Shown piece after piece: positions 25,288 through 33,592 of a DNA stretch of 64,000 nucleotides. A program made the position numbers and the translations under genes. The DNA lies in NCBI RefSeq assembly GCF_900099685.1, contig NZ_FNDW01000004.1, forward strand, positions 186,001 to 250,000, in the 5' to 3' direction. The notes beneath the pieces were generated by a model that did no database searches, was not told the origin of the DNA, and was given only the letters and a program-made list of their open reading frames with translations. This DNA comes from Chryseobacterium taeanense (GTDB lineage Bacteria; Bacteroidota; Bacteroidia; Flavobacteriales; Weeksellaceae). Numbering within the stretch: position 1 is the stretch's first letter; each line of letters starts with the position of its first letter.

Positions 25288-26226
25288 ATGAAAAAATATA
25301 TTAGCATTTTTTTAGTAGTAGTTTCGGGAGTTGCATTTTCCCAGACTATCCTGAATGCTTCTTCTCCTGAAGAATTCAGAAAAATGAGAGCTGAGAACAA
25401 AATGAAAGTAGGAGATACCGTTATCGACAAAACAGTAAAACCTTTGGAATACGGATTTGTTGACGAAAAAGATATCCTTAAAAGTATGTTTGTTTGGGAG
25501 GTTATTGATATGAATGACAAAATCAATCAGCCTTTCTATTACAACAATCCAAACGGATTATTATCTACAGAAACCAAATCTTTGTACAAATTGTTACTTG
25601 ATGGCGCTCTTAGTGGTGATATTAAGGAAGTGTATGATGATGAAAATTTCGTACAGAGACTTACTCCCGAGCAGATTAAAGCAAGACTCGTTGATGTAAG
25701 AGTTGATGATGAAGCGATCAATATTTTAAATAGTGGTCGTCAGTTGACTGAACAGGAAAAGAAAGAACTTACCGATGTATATGAAACTACTACTGAAAAA
25801 GTTAAAGTTTTAAAAGTATTCGGTATGTGGTTCATTGATAAGAGAGACGGGCAGCTGAAGTACAGACCTTTGGGGATTGCTGCAATGGGTCCGGATCCTA
25901 AATTGATAGGAAGAACAACTCCGGATGGACAACCTTTACCGGGAGCTAACGATCTTATTGATCTTTTCTGGGTATATTATCCAAATGCAAGAGATATTCT
26001 GGCTAATAACTATGTTTACAATAGAAAGAATACTTCCGCAGACCTTTCCTTTGATGATTTAATTAATGCAAGAAGATTTTCTTCAGTGATTTTCAAGTCT
26101 TCTACAGGATTAGGTGATGGTGTAATCAAAGATTATATTCCGAGAGACGCAGACGAGCAGTTAGAAGAAAGTGACAGGATTAAAGAGGAAATCCTGCAAA
26201 TGGAAAATGATATGTGGAATTACTAA
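25288..26226 (+). CDS. gldN: T9SS periplasmic ring protein GldN
   Basis: 312 residues, signal MKKYISIFLVVVSGVAFSQ, then the GldN/PorN domain: EYGFVDEKDILKSMFVWEVI, YYNNPNGLLSTETKSLYKLL, RPLGIAAMGPDPKLIGR, DLFWVYYPNARDILANNYVY and SSVIFKSSTGLGDGVIKDYI. Starts 10 bases after gldM. It partners GldK. A strong terminator follows, closing the T9SS operon. Confidence 0.96.
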   Translation: MKKYISIFLVVVSGVAFSQTILNASSPEEFRKMRAENKMKVGDTVIDKTVKPLEYGFVDEKDILKSMFVWEVIDMNDKINQPFYYNNPNGLLSTETKSLYKLLLDGALSGDIKEVYDDENFVQRLTPEQIKARLVDVRVDDEAINILNSGRQLTEQEKKELTDVYETTTEKVKVLKVFGMWFIDKRDGQLKYRPLGIAAMGPDPKLIGRTTPDGQPLPGANDLIDLFWVYYPNARDILANNYVYNRKNTSADLSFDDLINARRFSSVIFKSSTGLGDGVIKDYIPRDADEQLEESDRIKEEILQMENDMWNY

Positions 26227-26248
26227 AAGTTTCACTTGATAATTATAT

Positions 26249-26276
26249 AAAACCTGAGTATTTTTACTCAGGTTTT
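26249..26276 (+). terminator. Terminator of the gldKLMN operon
   Basis: AAAACCTGAGTA/TACTCAGGTTTT with a T4 loop and a long T run, 22 bases after the gldN stop and just before the next gene. Confidence 0.93.
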
Positions 26277-26282
26277 TTTATT

Positions 26283-27329
26283 ATGAAGAATGTAGATTAT
26301 ATTATTGTCGGAGATGGTTATGCCGCACTTTTTTTTGCCCATCAGCTTATCATCAGTAAAAAATCTTTCGTCCTTTTTTCGGAAGAGAAAAAAAGTGCTT
26401 CTCAGATTTCAGCAGGTATTATCAATCCTGTTGTTCTTAAAAAGTTTACCACCTTCTGGAAAGCTCAGGAACAAATTGATTTTTTAAAAATGACGCTTCA
26501 ACAAATTGAAGAATATACGAAAGAAAATTATTTGATTGAAGCTCCGATACACAGAATTTTTCATGATGAAAAAGAACAACAGCTTTGGTTAAAAAAATGC
26601 GAGAATGATGATCTCAAAAATTTTTTAGATAAAAATTTTGATCGTTTAAATGGTGTAAAAAATGATTATCTATCAGGAAAGGTTAGTCAGTCTGCAAGAC
26701 TTGATGTTAGCGGTTTTTTTGCAGGTATATTTAAGTTTTTAAAAAATGGAGAATATATTGTAAAAGAAAAATTTAATTACACCGAGCTAAATGTTTCTGA
26801 GAGTACTTACAAAAATTTTAAATATAAAAATGTACTTTTTTGTGAAGGGATGGGTGTCAAGGAAAATCCGTTTTTTGCTGATATTCCTGTTAACCCCAAC
26901 AAAGGTCATCATATTAAGGTTGAACTCTCAAAACCAATTCCCGGAAATATTACTATTAAGAAAAAGCATTTCCTTTTTCCGTTAAATGAAAAAATATATT
27001 TTTATGGAGGGACTTATGACCGAGAACAGCTTCATCATCAAATTGACGATTCTGCAGTAGAACAGCTGATGAACGGACTAAAAGAATTTTACCCTGACAA
27101 ATTCAGTCTTTCGGAAGTTAATTTCGGATTCAGGCCTACAGTGAAAGACAGACGACCGATTATCGGAAGACATCATAAATATGAAAATATGTATGTTTTT
27201 AATGGACTTGGGGCAAGAGGAATTCTCAACGGTTGTTACTTTTCAAAAAGCCTGTATGATTTCATTGAAAATAATATTCCTTTACATGAAGAAGTTTCTC
27301 TGGATAGATTTAAGCCTTCGGGATTATAA
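26283..27329 (+). CDS. FAD-dependent oxidoreductase of the DAO family
   Basis: 348 residues from the ATG at 26283, chosen because it starts right at the FAD-binding strand MKNVDYIIVGDGYAALFFAH; a longer frame would run back through the gldN end and the terminator. Other blocks: SQISAGIINPVVLKKFTTFW (the DAO loop), NPNKGHHIKVELSKPIP and the C-terminal FAD/substrate block GFRPTVKDRRPIIGRH with FNGLGARGILNGCYFSKSL. Family enzymes oxidise amines or amino acids; the substrate is unknown. No obvious partner gene. Confidence 0.88.
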   Translation: MKNVDYIIVGDGYAALFFAHQLIISKKSFVLFSEEKKSASQISAGIINPVVLKKFTTFWKAQEQIDFLKMTLQQIEEYTKENYLIEAPIHRIFHDEKEQQLWLKKCENDDLKNFLDKNFDRLNGVKNDYLSGKVSQSARLDVSGFFAGIFKFLKNGEYIVKEKFNYTELNVSESTYKNFKYKNVLFCEGMGVKENPFFADIPVNPNKGHHIKVELSKPIPGNITIKKKHFLFPLNEKIYFYGGTYDREQLHHQIDDSAVEQLMNGLKEFYPDKFSLSEVNFGFRPTVKDRRPIIGRHHKYENMYVFNGLGARGILNGCYFSKSLYDFIENNIPLHEEVSLDRFKPSGL

Positions 27330-27378
27330 TCATTGTAAGTATCCCCGAAAATTCTTATCTTGATTAAAAGATAAAATT

Positions 27379-27636
27379 ATGGATGAGAATCTTCTCGGGA
27401 TTATTGCAGGTATTTTAACATCGGTATCGATGATCCCACAAGTGATAAAAGTTTTGAAGGAAAAGAATGCTGAAGATTTGTCGTGGATGATGATTCTCGT
27501 CCTCATTTCAGGGCTTTCACTCTGGGTTTGGTATGGCTTTATTAAGGATGAACTTCCCATTATTCTTTCCAATGCTTTTGCGGTTCTTGTTAATATTGTT
27601 TTGCTTATCTGCTGTATTATTTACAAAAAGCGATAG
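27379..27636 (+). CDS. SemiSWEET-type sugar transporter
   Basis: 85 residues, one triple-helix bundle: GIIAGILTSVSMIPQVIKVL with the PQ-loop proline-glutamine, WMMILVLISGLSLWVWYGFI and IILSNAFAVLVNIVLLICCI. The asparagine in SNAFAV is typical of the binding site. SemiSWEETs dimerise to make a sugar pore in the inner membrane. Confidence 0.93.
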   Translation: MDENLLGIIAGILTSVSMIPQVIKVLKEKNAEDLSWMMILVLISGLSLWVWYGFIKDELPIILSNAFAVLVNIVLLICCIIYKKR

Positions 27637-27648
27637 TACAAAAAAATA

Positions 27649-27671
27649 AACACTTCTGCACAAAGCAAAAG
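27649..27671 (+). terminator. Terminator after the SemiSWEET gene
   Basis: AACACTT-c-TGC, loop, GCA-a-AAGTGTT: ten pairs with one mismatch; only a short T-rich tail follows. Confidence 0.6.
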
Positions 27672-27728
27672 TGTTCTCGTTTATATAGATGTGTTTATTA
27701 GTTGTTAATATTTTTTCTGGGTCTTGAA

Positions 27729-28130
27729 TTAATAAGAAGCCATTCTGGTATTGCCTGTTGATATTTTACTTTTTCTATGATGAAATAACACCATATTATA
27801 ATCTTTGTTCAGAAAAGTAACCTCACCTCTTATATCGGAATATTGGAAGTTTGCATCACTTGCAGTATAATCTGGTAATTCGTCTCTTTTTTTCAGATCA
27901 TAAGTTTTCCCGGCAAGCCGTACGGTGATCGTGTTTTGAGTTTCATTAAGCGCAACTTCAAGTTCCTCTCCATATTCATCCGTAAAAATATCCTTTGTGA
28001 TTTTGTCTTGGTGAAGGGGTTTATTTTGAGTGGCAACATTCTCAAGGCTCGTTTCTTCTTTTGCCTGATGTTTACATGCTGTTAAAATAAAAATCATTAA
28101 GATGGCCGTAATCTTGAGTAACTTTTTCAT
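27729..28130 (-). CDS. Small lipoprotein, possibly MliC-like
   Basis: 133 residues, lipoprotein signal MKKLLKITAILMIFILTACK (Cys19). The C-terminal half, NTITVRLAGKTYDLKKRDEL followed by NFQYSDIRGEVTFLNKDYNM, resembles the beta-barrel of MliC-type lysozyme-inhibitor proteins (a strand pair ending in a -G-K-x-Y-x-L- turn), but the usual cysteines are missing. The assignment is tentative. Upstream is a long AT-rich non-coding stretch. Confidence 0.72.
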   Translation of the reverse strand: MKKLLKITAILMIFILTACKHQAKEETSLENVATQNKPLHQDKITKDIFTDEYGEELEVALNETQNTITVRLAGKTYDLKKRDELPDYTASDANFQYSDIRGEVTFLNKDYNMVLFHHRKSKISTGNTRMASY

Positions 28131-28647
28131 AGTAAGTGATTTTAATGTGATTCATGAATAAGGTGTTAATTATCCATAAAATTACAATTTAAATAAAAAT
28201 AATTTGTTAAATATTTATAAATTATTATAATAATGTTAATTGTATTTAATAACTCTAATATTTCTGTGTAAATATTTTTTGATGTAAAAATGAAAAACTT
28301 ATCAATAGAGTTGGTAAACAGTAGAATTTCGGTAAATCTAAAATAACATACGTTTAAATAATTCACTATATGTATTATTACTGAGATAGAAATTTTTTAC
28401 TATTAAAATGAAGTACCGAAAAAATAATTGTGATTAATTAACATTTATAATCATTTTTTTAATGTTTATATTTTATGCAAATGAAGTGCCATAAAAAACA
28501 TTATTACTAATATTATTTTATAATATGTTGTAAACGAAATTTATATATATTCTAAAAAGAAAAGTTTAGAGCGCAAACTCACATCATTCAGTAATTTTAA
28601 ATAAATGTTAAATATTGTTAACAAAAGAGGTCGGGATGATAGTTTTT
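28131..28647. other. AT-rich non-coding gap
   Basis: About 520 bases with no credible frame. It contains a loose direct repeat, AATGAAGTACCG and AATGAAGTGCCA, roughly 70 bases apart, and GTTAAATATTGTTAAC near the right end. I see no RNA gene or terminator. Confidence 0.5.
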
Positions 28648-28679
28648 TTGAAAAGTAATCAAGGTAAAGACTACATTTG
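28648..28679 (+). promoter_or_regulatory. Promoter of the RND efflux region
   Basis: TTG (28648-28650), 21 bases, TACATTTG (28672-28679). Both elements match the flavobacterial consensus. Transcription would start near 28686, leaving a leader of only a few bases before the ATG at 28692. Confidence 0.72.
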
Positions 28680-28691
28680 TGCCTTGAAATT

Positions 28692-29084
28692 ATGAGAAAC
28701 TATATAGTATATTTTTTGACAGCGCTTTTTCTGCTTTTCGTTGTGGAAAGTAAGATTAATGTCAGAACGTTGAAAAACGATTATACGGGACATACTTCTC
28801 AGAATTTACCCAAAAGAACCAACCGTCTCAATCAAACGTACGAAAAACTTTCTATTCAGCAAACCCTTGACGATGCAGGAAATGTGTACTCATTGGAGTT
28901 AATGGAAGATGACTTTCAGTTTTCTGACAACTTTCGATCGATTGCTGTATGGGCTTGTGTATTTACATTAGTTTATATTTTTGGTATAAAAAGTTTCAAG
29001 GCATCAAAGCCAACAATTCACGGCTTTCTTTCTGAATTTTCTCATGTAAAAAGATTCATTCTGATCCGTTCTATCAGGATATAA
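28692..29084 (+). CDS. Hypothetical membrane protein upstream of RND efflux genes
   Basis: 131 residues from the ATG at 28692; an in-frame TTG at 28677 overlaps the -7 element and is rejected. Two membrane segments, IVYFLTALFLLFVVES (residues 4-19) and SIAVWACVFTLVYIFGI (about 85-101), enclose a polar loop of about 65 residues. A basic C terminus, HVKRFILIRSIRI, suggests a cytoplasmic tail. I do not recognise the family. It has the best promoter of the region and is 141 bases before the efflux genes, so it may be part of the same transcript. Confidence 0.7.
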   Translation: MRNYIVYFLTALFLLFVVESKINVRTLKNDYTGHTSQNLPKRTNRLNQTYEKLSIQQTLDDAGNVYSLELMEDDFQFSDNFRSIAVWACVFTLVYIFGIKSFKASKPTIHGFLSEFSHVKRFILIRSIRI

Positions 29085-29225
29085 AAACTATTTTTCAACT
29101 TTATTTTTCTGCCGACCAGCTCAGCGGAAATATGCTGCGTTGTATTGCTGGTAATCATTACATCGTGTAGACTCTTATTACCATTTCCTATTAAAACATT
29201 AACGATTTATATAAACTCTAAAATT

Positions 29226-30305
29226 ATGAAAAGAGTTGTCGCAAGCATTGCGCTAAGCAGTCTTTTATTGTTCAGCTGTAACAAAAAAAAAGAAGAAAAA
29301 GAAGAAGCTGCAGTTTATCCCGTGACCTCGCCGATAGCGATGGATACGGTGATTGATAAAGAATATGTAGCTCAGATTCAATCTGTAAAAAACATTGAGA
29401 TCCGTGCGCAGGAAAAAGGTTTCCTGGAGAAGATCTATGTAGATGAAGGTCAGTTTGTACGTCAGGGACAGACCTTATTCAGAATTATGCCTCAGCTTTA
29501 TCAGGCAGAGCTTATGAAAGCCAAAGCTGAAGTAGAGCAGGCATCTATCGAACTCAAAAATGCAAGTACGCTGGCCAGCAACAATATCGTTTCCAAAAAC
29601 GAGAGAGCGATGGCTAAAGCTAAACTTGATGCCGCAAACGCAGAAGCAAAGCTGGCACAGATCCATCTTTCCTTTACAGACATCAAAGCGCCGTTTTCAG
29701 GTATTATTAACAGAATTCCGCGTAAGTTGGGAAGCCTTATTGATGAAGGTGATTTATTGACATCACTTTCAGACAACAGCAATATGTATAGCTATTTTAA
29801 TGTTTCCGAACCGGAATACCTTAGCTATCAGATGCACGCCGCAGACAGAGGCAGTAACGAGGTGAGCCTTTTGATGGCAAATGGAGAATTGCTCCCTGAA
29901 AAAGGACAAATCCAGACCATTGAAGGAGAATTTGACAACGAAACAGGAAATATCGCTTTCAGAGCAAAGTTCCCGAATCCTAATAAGTTACTGAGAAACG
30001 GCGAAACCGGAAAAGTAAGAATGACATTGCCTTTGAGAAATGCTTTAATCATCCCTCAGAAAGCGACCTATGAAATTCAGGATCAGAAATATGTATTTGT
30101 AATTGGTAAAGATGGGGTTGCAAGATCTAAAAATATTAAAGTTGCCTATGAACTGCCTGATGTTTATGTTATAGGTTCAGGATTGGCAAAGAATGATAAG
30201 ATCCTGCTGGAAGGTGTTCAGAAAGTGAAAGACGATCAGAAAGTTCAGACAAAATTACAGGATCCGAAGAAAGTTCTTAATTCATTAAAATTAAAAGCAG
30301 AGTAA
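29226..30305 (+). CDS. RND efflux periplasmic adaptor (membrane fusion) lipoprotein
   Basis: 359 residues from the ATG at 29226; the longer frame upstream lacks a signal. Lipoprotein signal MKRVVASIALSSLLLFSCNK (Cys18). HlyD-type order: lipoyl half VKNIEIRAQEKGFLEKIYVD and EGQFVRQGQTLFRIMP, an alpha-hairpin (about 95-150, LMKAKAEVEQASIELKNA), the second lipoyl half FTDIKAPFSGIINRIP, then beta-barrel and membrane-proximal domains. It links the inner-membrane pump to the outer-membrane channel. The 141-base gap before it has nested inverted repeats (ACCAGC/GCTGGT around CAGC/GCTG, 29115-29152). Confidence 0.95.
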   Translation: MKRVVASIALSSLLLFSCNKKKEEKEEAAVYPVTSPIAMDTVIDKEYVAQIQSVKNIEIRAQEKGFLEKIYVDEGQFVRQGQTLFRIMPQLYQAELMKAKAEVEQASIELKNASTLASNNIVSKNERAMAKAKLDAANAEAKLAQIHLSFTDIKAPFSGIINRIPRKLGSLIDEGDLLTSLSDNSNMYSYFNVSEPEYLSYQMHAADRGSNEVSLLMANGELLPEKGQIQTIEGEFDNETGNIAFRAKFPNPNKLLRNGETGKVRMTLPLRNALIIPQKATYEIQDQKYVFVIGKDGVARSKNIKVAYELPDVYVIGSGLAKNDKILLEGVQKVKDDQKVQTKLQDPKKVLNSLKLKAE

Positions 30306-30397
30306 AAAAATATATGATAATTGATAATCGATAATTGATCGGTAAAGATGTTCAAAAGTATCATCTATCATTCATCATTAATAATTCATATTATTTT
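30306..30397. repeat. Low-complexity intergenic repeat inside the efflux operon
   Basis: Built from the words TGATAATTGATAATCGATAATTGAT and ATCATTCATCATTAATAATTCAT written on opposite strands, so it can fold on itself. The same words form the hairpin between the transketolase genes (61706-61758). This suggests a dispersed element of this genome. Confidence 0.5.
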
Positions 30398-33300
30398 ATG
30401 TTTAAGAAATTCATTCGCAGACCAGTTCTGTCTATCGTAATCTCTCTGATTATTGTTTTCATGGGAGTTTTATCACTGGTGAAATTGCCGATAACCCAAT
30501 TTCCTTCCATTTCACCACCAAAGGTAAACATCACCGCAGAATATCCCGGTGCCAACAACGAGTTGTTGATTAAATCCGTAGTTATTCCACTAGAAAGAGG
30601 GTTAAATGGTGTACCTGGTATGAAATATATGACTTCTGATGCCGGAAACGACGGAGAAGCGTCTATTCAGGTAGTTTTCGATTTGGGAACAGACCCGAAC
30701 GTAGCCGCAGTAAACGTGCAGAACCGAGTATCTTCAGTAGTTAACAAACTTCCGCCTCTAGTAGTGCGTGAAGGGGTGAAAATTACAAGGGAAGAACCAA
30801 ACATGTTGATGTACATTAACTTGTATAGTGACGACCCTAAAGCTGACCAGAAGTTTCTTTTCAATTATGCTGATATCAATGTAATGTCGGAATTGAGAAG
30901 GGTAAGCGGTGTCGGTTTTGCCGATATCCTTGGAACAAGGGAATATGCCATGCGTATCTGGTTGAAACCAGACCGTTTAACGGCTTACAGCATTTCAGCA
31001 GACGAGGTGATGGAAGCATTAAATCAACAAAGTTTAGAGGCTTCTCCGGGTAAAACAGGAGAAAGTTCCGGAAAGCGTTCACAGTCATTTGAATATATCC
31101 TTAAATATCCGGGACGTTTTAACAACGAAAAGGACTATGGAAACATTATTCTTAAAGCTAAATCCGACGGAGAATTTATCAGATTAAAAGATGTGGCCAA
31201 TATTGAGTTTGGCTCATCTATGTACGATATTTATTCTACATTAAATGGAAAACCTTCTGCAGCAATCACCGTAAAGCAATCTTATGGTTCAAATGCAAGT
31301 GATGTTATCAAAAATGTAAAATCTTTGATGGCAGAATTGGAGAAAACAACTTTCCCGAAAGGAATGCATTATGATATCAGTTATGACGTATCAAGATTCC
31401 TGGATGCTTCCATTGAAAAAGTAGTTCATACATTATTTGAAGCTTTCGTTTTGGTGGCAATTGTAGTATTCCTTTTCCTGGGTGACTGGCGTTCAACATT
31501 AATTCCTGCGTTGGCGGTACCTGTATCATTGGTAGGTACATTTGCCGTCATGTCTGCATTCGGAATTACATTAAATATGATCTCGCTCTTTGCCCTCGTA
31601 ATGGCAATCGGGGTTGTGGTCGATGACGCGATTGTTGTTATTGAAGCGGTACACGCCAAGATGGAAGAGAAACATTTATCTCCGTTAAAAGCTACAGAAG
31701 AGGCAATGCACGAAATCAGCGGTGCGATTATCGCAATTACTTTGGTAATGGCATCCGTATTTATTCCGATTGCCTTCATGTCAGGACCGGTTGGAGTTTT
31801 CTATCGTCAGTTCTCCATTACCATGGCTTCTGCAATTATTCTTTCAGGGGTCGTGGCTTTAACGTTGACACCGGCTTTATGTGCTTTAATTTTAAAGAAC
31901 AACCACGGCAAGCCTAAGAGAAGAACTCCGATTACCATCTTTTTGGATAAATTCAACAGTTTATTTACTAAAGGGGCTGGTAAATACGAGAAAATGCTGA
32001 ACAAAACAGTAAAAAAGAAAACAGTCACTCTGCCTTTGCTGTTAGCATTCTGTGCGTGTACATTCTTTCTGAGCAATTCACTTCCTTCAGGATTTATTCC
32101 TTCGGAAGATCAGGGAATGATTTATGCAATTATCCAGACCCCTCCGGGATCAACATTAGAGAGAACTAACCAGATTGCAAGGGAATTATTGAGAGAGTCA
32201 GAAGATATTGATGGAGTACAATCTGTTTCTTCATTAGCGGGTTACGAAATCCTGACAGAAGGTACAGGATCCAACTCCGGAACTTGTCTTATTAACCTTA
32301 AAAGCTGGGAAGACCGTAAAGAATCTGCTGCCGAAATCATTGAAAAGCTTGAAGAAAAAGCCAAAAATATTCCCGGAGCCAATATAGAATTCTTCCAGCC
32401 ACCGTCAATTCCGGGTTATGGTGCGGCAGGTGGTTTTGAGCTTCGTTTACTTGATAAAGCGGGAAGTGGTGACTATCACAAAATGGAGAAAGTAAGCAAC
32501 GATTTTGTAAAGGAACTGAAAAAACGTCCCGAATTGGGTTCAGCATTTACATTCTATTCTGCAAGTTTCCCTCAATATATGTTGAGAGTAGATAATGACC
32601 TTGCTGAGCAAAAAGGGGTTACAATTGAAAATGCAATGGACAATTTATCAACTTTGATAGGATCCAACTATGAAACGAGTTTTATCCGTTTCGACAGACC
32701 TTATAAAGTAATTGTTCAGGCAGGGCCACAGTATCGGGCGTTGCCGAGTGACTTATTAAAATTGTACGTTAAAAATGATAAAGATCAGATGGTTCCATAT
32801 TCAGACTTTATGCATTTGGAAAAGGTATATGGCTTGTCGGAGATTACAAGGCATAATATGTACAACTCCTCCGAAGTAAGTGGAACACCTGCACCGGGAT
32901 ACAGCTCCGGACAGGCAATTGCTGCCATCAAAGAAGTTGCAGATAAAACACTTCCTAGAGGTTTCGGTATCGACTGGGCAGGGATTTCCAAAGACGAAGT
33001 GAGCCGGGGAAATGAAGCAATTTTTATTTTCTTAATCTGTTTAGGTTTCGTATATCTTATTCTTTCCGCACAGTATGAAAGTTTTATCCTTCCGCTACCG
33101 GTAATCTTATCATTACCAACTGGTATTTTCGGAGCATTTTTATGCTTGAAATTATTAGGATTGGAAAACAACATTTACGCTCAGGTAGCCATGGTCATGT
33201 TGATTGGTCTTCTAGGTAAAAATGCCGTATTGATCGTAGAATTTGCCGTACAGAAGAAGGCGGAAGAAGGTATTCCTGTTGCGCAGGCAGCTATCGAAGG

Positions 33301-33592
33301 AGCGGCCATTCGTTTTCGTCCGATCTTGATGACATCATTTGCGTTCATTGCCGGATTAATTCCTTTGGTAATGGCGACCGGGCCTGGAGCTGTCGGTAAC
33401 CGTACCATTGGTACAGCAGCAGCTGGAGGTATGCTCATCGGAACTATTTTCGGTCTGATGATTATCCCTGGACTATACTACATTTTCGGAACCATTGCCG
33501 AAAAGTCGAGACTGGCAAGATATGAAGAAGAAAATCCTCTAACAGAACAAACAGAACCGTATCAGCACGATGACAAACATGAAGACTTATAA
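30398..33592 (+). CDS. RND efflux inner-membrane pump (AcrB/HAE1 type)
   Basis: 1064 residues from the ATG at 30398, which starts the first helix MFKKFIRRPVLSIVISLIIV; the frame upstream is repeat DNA. Family blocks: LPITQFPSISPPKVNITAEY, the second-helix region VFLFLGDWRSTLIPALAVPV, the proton-relay helix VMAIGVVVDDAIVVIEAV with paired aspartates, and the duplicated half LILSAQYESFILPLPVILS and VAMVMLIGLLGKNAVLIVEF. Proton-driven drug/solute exporter; substrates not deducible. It overlaps the next gene by 14 bases. Confidence 0.97.
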   Translation: MFKKFIRRPVLSIVISLIIVFMGVLSLVKLPITQFPSISPPKVNITAEYPGANNELLIKSVVIPLERGLNGVPGMKYMTSDAGNDGEASIQVVFDLGTDPNVAAVNVQNRVSSVVNKLPPLVVREGVKITREEPNMLMYINLYSDDPKADQKFLFNYADINVMSELRRVSGVGFADILGTREYAMRIWLKPDRLTAYSISADEVMEALNQQSLEASPGKTGESSGKRSQSFEYILKYPGRFNNEKDYGNIILKAKSDGEFIRLKDVANIEFGSSMYDIYSTLNGKPSAAITVKQSYGSNASDVIKNVKSLMAELEKTTFPKGMHYDISYDVSRFLDASIEKVVHTLFEAFVLVAIVVFLFLGDWRSTLIPALAVPVSLVGTFAVMSAFGITLNMISLFALVMAIGVVVDDAIVVIEAVHAKMEEKHLSPLKATEEAMHEISGAIIAITLVMASVFIPIAFMSGPVGVFYRQFSITMASAIILSGVVALTLTPALCALILKNNHGKPKRRTPITIFLDKFNSLFTKGAGKYEKMLNKTVKKKTVTLPLLLAFCACTFFLSNSLPSGFIPSEDQGMIYAIIQTPPGSTLERTNQIARELLRESEDIDGVQSVSSLAGYEILTEGTGSNSGTCLINLKSWEDRKESAAEIIEKLEEKAKNIPGANIEFFQPPSIPGYGAAGGFELRLLDKAGSGDYHKMEKVSNDFVKELKKRPELGSAFTFYSASFPQYMLRVDNDLAEQKGVTIENAMDNLSTLIGSNYETSFIRFDRPYKVIVQAGPQYRALPSDLLKLYVKNDKDQMVPYSDFMHLEKVYGLSEITRHNMYNSSEVSGTPAPGYSSGQAIAAIKEVADKTLPRGFGIDWAGISKDEVSRGNEAIFIFLICLGFVYLILSAQYESFILPLPVILSLPTGIFGAFLCLKLLGLENNIYAQVAMVMLIGLLGKNAVLIVEFAVQKKAEEGIPVAQAAIEGAAIRFRPILMTSFAFIAGLIPLVMATGPGAVGNRTIGTAAAGGMLIGTIFGLMIIPGLYYIFGTIAEKSRLARYEEENPLTEQTEPYQHDDKHEDL

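Noticed and set aside
26214..26282. N-terminal extension of the FAD oxidoreductase
   Set aside because: It would be encoded by the gldN end and the operon terminator; the FAD-binding strand starts right at ATG 26283.
29085..29225. Riboswitch before the efflux adaptor
   Set aside because: Only nested short GCTG/CAGC pairings are seen; no known aptamer core is recognisable.
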